Assembly: GCA_002255985.1 (NCBI GenBank)
Contig: NKIR01000004.1
Location: 62,001 to 126,000, forward strand
DNA length: 64,000 nucleotides
Origin: Sphingomonadaceae bacterium PASS1
GTDB lineage: Bacteria > Pseudomonadota > Alphaproteobacteria > Sphingomonadales > Sphingomonadaceae
Reading direction: 5' to 3'
Shown: one piece after another, positions 57,265-64,000 of the stretch
How the letters are laid out: each line of letters starts with the position of its first letter
How positions within the stretch are numbered: the stretch's first letter is position 1
The notes under the pieces: model-generated
The model's input: only the letters and a program-made list of their open reading frames with translations
Told to the model about the DNA's origin: nothing
Database searches by the model: none
Translations under genes and position numbers: made by a program

Positions 57265-57803
57265 ACGGCCTTGGCGTTTATATCGTCAAGGCCAATGCTT
57301 TTCAGGAACAGCATCCCTTCGATGCTGACCAGAAGCCGCGCGGCATCGATGTCGCGTTGCGCGTCACTGTCCGACTGCAGCTGCGCCTTGCCCCATTCGA
57401 GAAATCCGCGGCCAATCTGTTCCCCCACCGCGCGGTAAAACGGGTCGCCCATCGCCGCGCGTGCCGCGACATCAAGCCAGATCCGCATATAGGGCCACAG
57501 CGCGTCTTCAAAAACGATCCCCGCCAATTTGCGGCGCAGCGCATCCACCGGCAGCGGCTCTGCGGCGGTGTGCGCGCTGATCATCTCCACCAACTGCGCC
57601 GAAATCTGTTCCAGCACCGCGGTGATGATTTCGGCCTTATCCTTGAAATAATAAAGCAGCATCCGGTCGCTGGTGCCCGCCGCTTTGGCCAACGGGCGCA
57701 GGCTCGACGCCGAAAGCCCTTGCGCAAGGACATAAGCGGTCAATCGCTGGATGATATCTGCGCGTTTGGTGTCAGGTTTTATCACCGCGACGCTATAGCG
57801 CAC
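57261..57803 (-). CDS. TetR-family transcriptional regulator
   Basis: A 180-residue protein with an N-terminal HTH (ADIIQRLTAYVLAQG, then SLRPLAKAAGTSDRMLLYYFKDK, the usual TetR recognition helix with YYF) and a ligand-binding all-helical C-terminus. GTG 57785 is a shorter start. Its target is unknown. The divergent neighbour is guaA. Confidence 0.85.
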   Translation of the reverse strand: MRYSVAVIKPDTKRADIIQRLTAYVLAQGLSASSLRPLAKAAGTSDRMLLYYFKDKAEIITAVLEQISAQLVEMISAHTAAEPLPVDALRRKLAGIVFEDALWPYMRIWLDVAARAAMGDPFYRAVGEQIGRGFLEWGKAQLQSDSDAQRDIDAARLLVSIEGMLFLKSIGLDDINAKAV

Positions 57804-57878
57804 CGAAACACGTCAGGGCAAAGGGCAAAGTCACCGGGGTAACTGGACAGCGGCGGCGGCAATCACTATCGGCTGGCC

Positions 57879-59453
57879 ATGCCTGAATCCAAAACACACG
57901 CCCACCCTTCCGATTCCATCCTGATCATCGATTTCGGGTCACAAGTGACTCAATTGATTGCGCGCCGCGTGCGCGAGGCCGGGGTCTATTCGGAAATTGC
58001 GCCATTCAATTCCGCCGAAGCCGCATTCGCACGCATGAAGCCAAAGGGCATCATATTGTCGGGCGGTCCGGCATCGACGACCAAGGCCGATTCGCCGCGT
58101 GCGCCGCAATGTGTGTTCGACAGCGGGCTGCCCATCCTTGGCATATGCTATGGCCAACAAACCATGATGATGCAGCTGGGCGGCCATGTGAGCGAAGGCG
58201 ACGGCGGCGAATTTGGCCGTGCCTTTATTGAGGTCGAAAAACCCTGCGCTTTGTTTGACGGATTATGGGCGACCGGCGACAAGCATCAGGTGTGGATGAG
58301 CCATGGCGACAAGGTCACCAGCCTTGCCCCCGGCTTTGAAGTCGTCGCCACCAGCGACGGCGCGCCCTATGCTTTCATCGCCGACGAAGCGCGGCAATAT
58401 TATGGCATCCAGTTCCACCCCGAAGTCGTGCACACCCCCGATGGCGCGAAATTGATCTCCAACTTCGTGCACAAAATCTGCGGACTTGCCGGCGATTGGA
58501 CGATGGCGGAATTCCGAGCGACGAAGGTTGCCGAAATCCGTGCGCAAGTCGGTTCGGGCCGCGTCATTTGCGGCCTTTCGGGCGGCGTCGACAGTTCGGT
58601 CGCGGCCATCCTCATTCACGAAGCGATTGGCGCGCAACTCACCTGCGTCTTTGTTGACCACGGCCTGCTGCGCATGAATGAACGCGAACAGGTCGAAACC
58701 TTGTTCCGCGACCATTATAACATCCCGCTCGTCGTTGTGGACGCCGAAGAACGCTTCATGGCTGGCCTTGCGGGCGTCACCGACCCCGAAAAGAAACGCA
58801 AATTCATCGGCGGCGAATTCATCAACGTGTTTGAAGAAGAGGCGAAGAAAATCGGGGGCGCTGATTTCTTGGCCCAAGGCACGCTCTACCCCGACGTGAT
58901 CGAAAGCGTCAGCTTCACCGGCGGGCCATCGGTCACAATCAAAAGCCACCATAATGTCGGCGGCCTGCCCGCGCGGATGAACATGCAATTGGTCGAACCC
59001 TTGCGCGAACTGTTCAAGGATGAAGTGCGCGCCTTGGGCCGCGAATTGGGCCTGAATGACCAATTTGTCGGCCGCCACCCCTTCCCCGGCCCCGGCCTCG
59101 CCATCCGCATTCCCGGCGAAGTGACCAAAGAACGGTGCGACGTGTTGCGCAAGGCAGACGCGGTCTATCTCGAAGAAATCCGTAACGCGGGCCTATATGA
59201 CGCGATCTGGCAGGCCTTTGCCGTGCTCTTGCCCGTGCGTACCGTAGGCGTGATGGGCGATGGCCGCACCTATGACAATGTCTGCGCCTTGCGCGCGGTG
59301 ACATCGACCGACGGCATGACCGCCGACATCTACCCGTTCGAAAGCGCCTTCCTCAGCCGTGTGTCGACGCGCATCATCAACGAAGTCAAAGGCATCAACC
59401 GCGTGGTTTATGATTATACATCAAAGCCACCGGGAACCATTGAATGGGAATAA
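57879..59453 (+). CDS. guaA: GMP synthase (glutamine-hydrolysing)
   Basis: Converts XMP to GMP, 524 residues. The glutaminase half has [15 protein letters not shown], with the nucleophile Cys near residue 90, and [11 protein letters not shown]; the synthetase half has the PP-loop [13 protein letters not shown] near residue 233, and [12 protein letters not shown]; ends KPPGTIEWE, the universal GuaA end. Confidence 0.97.
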   Translation: MPESKTHAHPSDSILIIDFGSQVTQLIARRVREAGVYSEIAPFNSAEAAFARMKPKGIILSGGPASTTKADSPRAPQCVFDSGLPILGICYGQQTMMMQLGGHVSEGDGGEFGRAFIEVEKPCALFDGLWATGDKHQVWMSHGDKVTSLAPGFEVVATSDGAPYAFIADEARQYYGIQFHPEVVHTPDGAKLISNFVHKICGLAGDWTMAEFRATKVAEIRAQVGSGRVICGLSGGVDSSVAAILIHEAIGAQLTCVFVDHGLLRMNEREQVETLFRDHYNIPLVVVDAEERFMAGLAGVTDPEKKRKFIGGEFINVFEEEAKKIGGADFLAQGTLYPDVIESVSFTGGPSVTIKSHHNVGGLPARMNMQLVEPLRELFKDEVRALGRELGLNDQFVGRHPFPGPGLAIRIPGEVTKERCDVLRKADAVYLEEIRNAGLYDAIWQAFAVLLPVRTVGVMGDGRTYDNVCALRAVTSTDGMTADIYPFESAFLSRVSTRIINEVKGINRVVYDYTSKPPGTIEWE

Positions 59454-59466
59454 GGCTTACACAGCC

Positions 59467-59739
59467 ATGACCACCACCTACGAACCCGAACGCAACCGGT
59501 TCAACATGCCGACGGACGCGGGCGATGCTTATGTCACCATCCGTTGGGACGGAGATGTCATGATATTGCCGCATGCCGAAGTGCCATCCGCCTTGCGCGC
59601 GACAGGCGCGGGGGCGCGGCTGGCCACGGGTGTGTTCGAACAGATTGAGGCAATGGGCGTCAAAGCGCGACCAACCTGTCCGTTTTTGGTGAAGGTCGCA
59701 AAGGCGGAGCCCCGCTGGCAGAATCTGTTCGGCATTTGA
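59467..59739 (+). CDS. Small GNAT-like N-acetyltransferase
   Basis: A 90-residue protein of the YjdJ/Gcn5-related small group: ITIRWDGD-like YVTIRWDGDVMILPHAEVPSALRATGAGARLA(TGVFEQI), the first half giving the substrate strands and the second the acetyl-CoA-binding turn. Start ATG 59467, 13 bases after guaA. Substrate not known. Confidence 0.7.
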   Translation: MTTTYEPERNRFNMPTDAGDAYVTIRWDGDVMILPHAEVPSALRATGAGARLATGVFEQIEAMGVKARPTCPFLVKVAKAEPRWQNLFGI

Positions 59740-59776
59740 TATTGCGCTAGGCCGGAAATGGCGCGAAGACGACGGC

Positions 59777-60262
59777 ATGGAACGCATACAGACAATAGTG
59801 ACCGGCGGATGCCAATGCGGCGCATTGCGCTACCGCGCCGATGCCGTGCTGGATAGCTCCCACATTTGTCATTGCCGCATGTGTCAAAAGGCCGTTGGCA
59901 ATTTCTTTGCCGCGCTGATCGGCATCCCGCGCGATGCATTCCAATGGACACGCGGCGCGCCAGCGATTTTCAAAAGTTCGGCCCCGGTCACGCGCGGATT
60001 TTGCGCCAAGTGCGGAACGCCGCTGCTTTATCATTATGCGACCAGCAAGAATCTGAACGTCACCACGGGGTCGCTCGACAATCCGGCCGCTTTTCCGCCC
60101 CGCGCGCAATTCGGCAGCGAAGGCCGCATGCCTTGGTATGGTGATCTCTGCGAAATCCCGGATGAAGGCACGACCGAAGAGACGATGGCGGAATTTGCCC
60201 CCGCGATTAAAGCCAGCAACCATCAACATCCCGACCATGATACCGACGATTGGCGGGCGTAA
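59777..60262 (+). CDS. GFA-family zinc protein
   Basis: A 161-residue protein with the zinc motifs CQCGALRYR, CHCRMCQKAVGN and CAKCGTPLLYH of the glutathione-dependent formaldehyde-activating enzyme family. Activity on formaldehyde is only known for some members. Followed at five bases by a small TIGR03643 protein. Confidence 0.85.
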   Translation: MERIQTIVTGGCQCGALRYRADAVLDSSHICHCRMCQKAVGNFFAALIGIPRDAFQWTRGAPAIFKSSAPVTRGFCAKCGTPLLYHYATSKNLNVTTGSLDNPAAFPPRAQFGSEGRMPWYGDLCEIPDEGTTEETMAEFAPAIKASNHQHPDHDTDDWRA

Positions 60263-60267
60263 ACCAT

Positions 60268-60477
60268 ATGCCATCATCCTTATCCCCCGCCGCGCTCAGC
60301 GAAATCGTCGAAATGGCGCTGTCCGACCATATCAGTTTCACACAGATTTCGGCGCAGCATGGCGTTACACCCGACGAGATAAAAGCAATCATGGGCACGC
60401 AGCTGAAACCCGGCAGCTATCGCGCATGGCGCAAACGCGTGCGTGATTTCGGGGACCGGCGGGAGCATTATAAGTGA
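60268..60477 (+). CDS. TIGR03643-type small protein
   Basis: A 69-residue protein with LSEIVEMALSDHISF, then GVTPDEIKAIM and YRAWRKRVRDFGDRREHY, which is the TIGR03643 pattern; probably a helix-turn-helix. An earlier in-frame start at 60250 overlaps the GFA stop. Function unknown. Confidence 0.7.
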   Translation: MPSSLSPAALSEIVEMALSDHISFTQISAQHGVTPDEIKAIMGTQLKPGSYRAWRKRVRDFGDRREHYK

Positions 60478-60552
60478 CAGCCATGCAATGCGGGCTTTGG
60501 CCGGGCTGGTGATCTGGATACCACAGCATGCCCCGCAAGATACGCGCTGCTA

Positions 60553-61968
60553 TTAGGCTGGTATACTAAGTTCGAATGCTACCTGATGGGCGCTTACCAA
60601 ATGATAAGAAGCCTCGCCTTTATGCAATTCAGCGACTTCTCTAACGATATATAAACCCAAGCCAGACCCTTCGTGCAGGCTGTCAACGCCCCGCTTGTTC
60701 CGCTCAAATATGTCGGCGCTCAGCGTTGATGGATCGTTGATCTGATTTGTCACGCGAATGACCAATGCCAGTTTTTCCTGATCGGTTACGATTTCGAACA
60801 ATATAGGTGAGCCGGAAGGGGAATATTTGGTTGCATTTTCAAGCAGATTGCGGATCGCGAGGCGCAAAATAATTGAGTCAACATCGGCGAAGATTACCGG
60901 CTGTTCAAACATCTTTTGAATTCGGCTGCGTTGCGACAGGTTTAAGTCGAACAAAGCCAGTTGGGCTAAATCGCATAAATCAACCGAGTGCAGTTGTGAT
61001 GGGCGGCCTTGCGTTATCAACGTGGCGCCTAAAATTGAGTTGGATATGGACAACACAATTGAATTGACCGTTGACTGGGCCTTTATCAGGGTTTGTTGAA
61101 TATACTCTGGCTCTGTCTGTTCCCGGCGTAAATCCTGACCGATTTTGTCCAAGGCCGCCTGCGCTGTATTAAGTGGCTGGCGTACCTCATGCGTTAGCAA
61201 TTTCAGAAGATCGTAACGCTCTTCTGCAAGCGCTGCGCTCGCTTTCTCCTTGGCCTTAGATTGTTGAACTGTCTCCTGAACTCGAACGGACTTACGCAAT
61301 TTGAACGCGTTTTCACGCGCTTGCCTGCCGATTAGAAGCCCGATAAAAGCCATGTGAAAGAAAAACGAAAGCACTGCTGTAATGATGATGTGATACGGAA
61401 TAGAACCATCCATTGGTATGAAGCGTGTTTGGCTGCCGATTGGGTAAGAACGGCCCAACGTGAAAACAAAAATCACAGAATAAAAAGCCAATAATGCGAC
61501 ACAGTATTTGAGCGTGGGCAGACCAATCCAATGTTTATTATTTAACAAGTAAAAAATGGCTGACAGCGAGAGAAAAATACCCGCAGATGATGTCAAAGAT
61601 TGACGAAAAACCGATTCTCCTAAACCAAAAAGGACTATGATCTGAACAAAGCCGATTATTAGTAATATACCCGGAAACCGGTTGGATTTCCGGGTGAAGC
61701 CTCGGTCTGCGAAACTCAATGATTTGACCGTTGAAGATAATAATAATAATGCCTCGCCTAACGGGCTGCCAAGGCCATCATTAGCTTCAAAAGCGTTTAA
61801 TATGAATATGTTACCTAAAATTGCCACGGCATTGGCAACTAAAAAAATATACACTGCGCGCGTTTTTATTTGGATCACGAGGAGGCAGATCGAGAACATC
61901 ACAAGCTCCCCCATAAGGAGGTACTGAAACATCGATGCTATAGATATGGTGTCGATAATTGATGTCAT
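60553..61968 (-). CDS. Membrane sensor histidine kinase
   Basis: A 471-residue orphan kinase. Seven hydrophobic segments occupy residues 13-213, then a linker helix (220-250), the HisKA box LLKLLTHEVRQPLN with phospho-acceptor His260, the ATPase N-box LAIRNLLENATKYSPSG, and G2 GSGLGLYIVREVAELH. The input domain has no recognised ligand motif. No response regulator gene is adjacent. The DNA is clearly richer in A and T (codons such as ATT, AAT) than most of the window, a sign of recent acquisition. Confidence 0.85.
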   Translation of the reverse strand: MTSIIDTISIASMFQYLLMGELVMFSICLLVIQIKTRAVYIFLVANAVAILGNIFILNAFEANDGLGSPLGEALLLLSSTVKSLSFADRGFTRKSNRFPGILLIIGFVQIIVLFGLGESVFRQSLTSSAGIFLSLSAIFYLLNNKHWIGLPTLKYCVALLAFYSVIFVFTLGRSYPIGSQTRFIPMDGSIPYHIIITAVLSFFFHMAFIGLLIGRQARENAFKLRKSVRVQETVQQSKAKEKASAALAEERYDLLKLLTHEVRQPLNTAQAALDKIGQDLRREQTEPEYIQQTLIKAQSTVNSIVLSISNSILGATLITQGRPSQLHSVDLCDLAQLALFDLNLSQRSRIQKMFEQPVIFADVDSIILRLAIRNLLENATKYSPSGSPILFEIVTDQEKLALVIRVTNQINDPSTLSADIFERNKRGVDSLHEGSGLGLYIVREVAELHKGEASYHLVSAHQVAFELSIPA

Positions 61969-62371
61969 CTTGAACCATTATCTCCAAGCATGGCTTCAGA
62001 AGCTGCACGTAGTTTGTAACCGACGCCAATTTAAAAACAAGCATGCAGGCTGTCGGAACATTGGGGAATGATGGCTGCCATTAAGTCGCAACCTGCAATT
62101 CCGCTTTTTGACGATCGCACGAAAAGCTGTCATCGAAAAAGCCTAACAAATATGCGATGACACTTTACGACCCGAAAGAAGGCACGCCAGAAAGAACATC
62201 ACCCTCTTGCGGCAACCAAATTGATCTGTGCCCTTGTGGGTGGTCCAAAACCTATGTTAGCGTGCATGATGCCTTTTTGTTCGTCATCCGCATCGCTGTT
62301 GTTATTGCCTTCTGCGCCCGTGCATGGATACTGGGCCTAGACCGTAATCATTCCAAGAAAGCACGACTAAG
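61969..62371. other. Gene-poor stretch
   Basis: 403 bases between the histidine kinase and the desaturase gene. The first part, near the kinase, is AT-richer than the average. A weak open frame from 62157 overlaps the desaturase gene in another frame and has no recognisable pattern. I see no RNA gene, terminator or repeat here. Confidence 0.35.
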
Positions 62372-63187
62372 ATGCCGACTTCAACCTATGTGGTTCTGGC
62401 CATTTATCTGGCTTTTGGCCTGCTTGAATTGTTTCGCACCCGCCTTTTTTCGAAGAATGAGCAAACCCGCCACGACGGCATTGTTGAAGTTATCAGCACC
62501 GTTTTGTTGTTGGTTTTCACACAGCCCGCCATTTTGATATTTGTCGACTATGCGCTCGGCGCGCTGCGTCCCGAATGGCGTGGGATGTTGTCGGGTATCA
62601 ATATATTAGTGGCGATCGGGTTGTTCCTGATCCTGGATGACATGATGCAATATTGGCAGCACCGTGCATCGCATAGCTTCGCGTGGCTCTACAATATGCA
62701 CCGTGCGCACCACAACGCCCGCTATATGAGCATCCGGTTGGTCTACCGGAACAATATTTTTTATTACGCGCTGATGCCAAGCATCTGGTTCTCGGCCGTG
62801 TTGATCTACATGGGCTTAGGTTGGGTGTTTGCTGGCTATGTTGTGGTCAAACAACTGGTGATCATCGGGGCGCATAGCGATGTGGCTTGGGATGCGAAGC
62901 TGCTCAAAATCAAATGGCTTTCGCCCGTCTTGTGGGTGGTTGAACGCACGATATCAACGCCTGCTACCCACCATGCCCATCATGGGCGTCATTACAGCGA
63001 CCCTGCCGTGAACTATAAAGGCAATTTCGGAAATCTGCTGTTCTTTTGGGACATCCTGTTCGGCACCGCGAAAATCACCCGCACCTATCCGCAAAGCTAT
63101 GGGGTAGAGAATTTGCCAGACGCGACTTTGGGCCAACAATTGGCGTGGCCATTGTTTCCTGAGGCGAAAGCCCCACAGAAAAGCTAA
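62372..63187 (+). CDS. Sterol desaturase/fatty acid hydroxylase-family membrane protein
   Basis: Di-iron membrane oxygenase, 271 residues, with four or so membrane helices and the eight-His pattern: HRASH near residue 95, HRAHH near residue 108, and HHAHHGRH near residue 200. Such enzymes hydroxylate or desaturate lipids; in sphingolipid-containing bacteria a hydroxylation of the long-chain base or acyl chain is one possible role, but the sphingolipid genes are 56 kb away in this window. Confidence 0.88.
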   Translation: MPTSTYVVLAIYLAFGLLELFRTRLFSKNEQTRHDGIVEVISTVLLLVFTQPAILIFVDYALGALRPEWRGMLSGINILVAIGLFLILDDMMQYWQHRASHSFAWLYNMHRAHHNARYMSIRLVYRNNIFYYALMPSIWFSAVLIYMGLGWVFAGYVVVKQLVIIGAHSDVAWDAKLLKIKWLSPVLWVVERTISTPATHHAHHGRHYSDPAVNYKGNFGNLLFFWDILFGTAKITRTYPQSYGVENLPDATLGQQLAWPLFPEAKAPQKS

Positions 63188-63230
63188 AGGACGCGTCACG
63201 ACCCCACCAAGGCGCACCAGAAAGAAACCC

Positions 63231-63584
63231 ATGTCACACATCACCCTCTACGGCATTCCCAATTGCGACACCGTCAAAAAGGCGCGGAATTATCTTGATG
63301 CGCGCGGCGTTAGCTTTGTCTTTCATGATTATAAAAAGGCAGGGGTGACCGAAGCGCATCTGGCGCGCTGGGTGGGCCAAGTTGGCTGGGAAAAGCTTTT
63401 GAACAAGGCGGGCACCACGTTCAAGAAATTGCCCGATGCCGACAAGGCTGACATTGATGAGGCCAAAGCCATTGCCTTGATGGTCGCCAACCCGTCGATG
63501 ATCAAACGGCCCGTCGTCGAAGGCGGTACGGCTTTGCTGGTGGGGTTCAAAGAATCCGAATGGGAACCGGTCTTGTCGCAATAG
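63231..63584 (+). CDS. ArsC/Spx-family thioredoxin-fold protein
   Basis: A 117-residue protein with [16 protein letters not shown], a single Cys in the place of the arsenate reductase CxxS motif, and [14 protein letters not shown] and IKRPVVEGG. It matches the YffB/ArsC-like group; an arsenate reductase activity is not implied. 43 bases after the desaturase gene. Confidence 0.82.
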   Translation: MSHITLYGIPNCDTVKKARNYLDARGVSFVFHDYKKAGVTEAHLARWVGQVGWEKLLNKAGTTFKKLPDADKADIDEAKAIALMVANPSMIKRPVVEGGTALLVGFKESEWEPVLSQ

Positions 63585-63612
63585 TGAAATGCTGCGCGGC
63601 CATGACGGCGGC

Positions 63613-64000
63613 ATGGAAAACCTCCGCGCCCTCTTGATCGCCTTATTCTTATTACCCGCCTGCAAGACACCGGAGAGTCACGCCATGGAAAAACCCTTAA
63701 ACGGCCAAGCCATCATCATCGCGCACCGCGGCGCATCGGGTGAGCGACCCGAACACACCATCGCAAGCTACACCCGCGCGATTGAACAGGGCGCGGATTA
63801 TATCGAGCCTGACCTTGTCCTGACCAAGGACGGCGTGCTGGTCGCGCGGCACGAGAATGAGATTTCGGAAACCACCGACGTTGCCGACAAGCCCGAATTT
63901 GCCGACCGCAAGACAAGCAAGACCGTCGATGGCCATAAAATGACCGGCTGGTTCACCGAAGATTTCACGCTGGCTGAACTCAAGACCCTGCGCGCCAAGG
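63613..64000 (+). CDS. Glycerophosphodiester phosphodiesterase (partial, 3' end outside)
   Basis: N-terminal 129 residues of a GlpQ-type enzyme. [18 protein letters not shown] looks like a lipoprotein signal with lipobox LPAC, followed by the GDPD domain [15 protein letters not shown] (His-Arg-Gly active-site loop) and [20 protein letters not shown] with its metal-binding Glu and Asp. An in-frame ATG at 63589 is possible. It hydrolyses glycerophosphodiesters, giving glycerol 3-phosphate. Confidence 0.85.
   Translation, partial: MENLRALLIALFLLPACKTPESHAMEKPLNGQAIIIAHRGASGERPEHTIASYTRAIEQGADYIEPDLVLTKDGVLVARHENEISETTDVADKPEFADRKTSKTVDGHKMTGWFTEDFTLAELKTLRAK

Noticed and set aside
62157-62537. 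A 126-residue frame before the desaturase gene
   Set aside because: Overlaps the desaturase in another frame, has Cys/Trp-rich random composition and no family.

Overview
The window is ordinary chromosomal DNA of an alphaproteobacterium, most likely of the order Sphingomonadales. This is read from the gene families, not from a database search. Indicators are a serine palmitoyltransferase with its own acyl carrier protein and an epimerase-type reductase (sphingolipid synthesis), a FYDLN-acid protein, Coq7, a bactofilin-M23 pair, a GltD-GltB pair, an NDUFA9-like protein next to uppP, and mostly GC-rich coding DNA. No prophage, integrase, conjugation gene, complete insertion sequence or CRISPR array was seen.

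1-8.7 kb: a truncated lptF (left edge), then two convergent operons that look like a sphingolipid locus. The plus operon holds a DUF2141 protein, a diacylglycerol-kinase-type lipid kinase and a Tam41-like nucleotidyltransferase. The minus operon reads obg-proB-reductase-acp-spt-DUF1275. 8.7-17.2 kb: tRNA-Ala(GGC), FYDLN protein, aroA-cmk-rpsA-ihfB, tRNA-Leu(UAA), a comM gene split by a frameshift at a C9 tract, a small membrane protein and a FzlA/GST-like protein. 17.2-23.8 kb: tamA-tamB and an overlapping small lipoprotein gene. 24.1-35.5 kb: NDUFA9-like/uppP, gltD-gltB, an Asp/Asn hydroxylase, a DUF885 peptidase and a secreted hypothetical protein. 35.6-42.4 kb (minus): proA-nadD-rsfS-rlmH-envC, a MITE-like element, ctpA, dsbB-coq7. 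42.7-46.8 kb: M23-bactofilin, a candidate structured RNA, then glnK-amt read from a near-perfect sigma-54 promoter. 46.9-60.5 kb: EEP nuclease, PPOX protein, tldD, tgt-glnE-bcp, an M23 peptidase, an A-type Fe-S protein, xthA, a TetR regulator, guaA and small accessory proteins. 60.5-64 kb: an AT-richer 7TM histidine kinase, a sterol-desaturase-family hydroxylase, an ArsC/Spx-like protein and a truncated glycerophosphodiesterase.

Three themes link the genes. One is envelope biogenesis: sphingolipid synthesis, lptF, tamAB, uppP, three M23 proteins, ctpA, bactofilin and dsbB. The second is nitrogen and glutamate metabolism: gltDB, glnK-amt, glnE, proA, proB and guaA. The third is translation and ribosome factors: rpsA, obg, rsfS, rlmH and tgt.

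The non-coding DNA holds a dispersed family of paired palindromes (five intergenic copies) whose stems covary, two of them flanked by tandem arrays seeded from the palindrome end; one 267-bp element with 22-bp terminal inverted repeats; and a roughly 177-nt RNA-like structure between convergent genes. The items most worth a second look are the kinase and nucleotidyltransferase beside the sphingolipid genes, the RNA-like structure, the covarying palindromes and the comM homopolymer frameshift.
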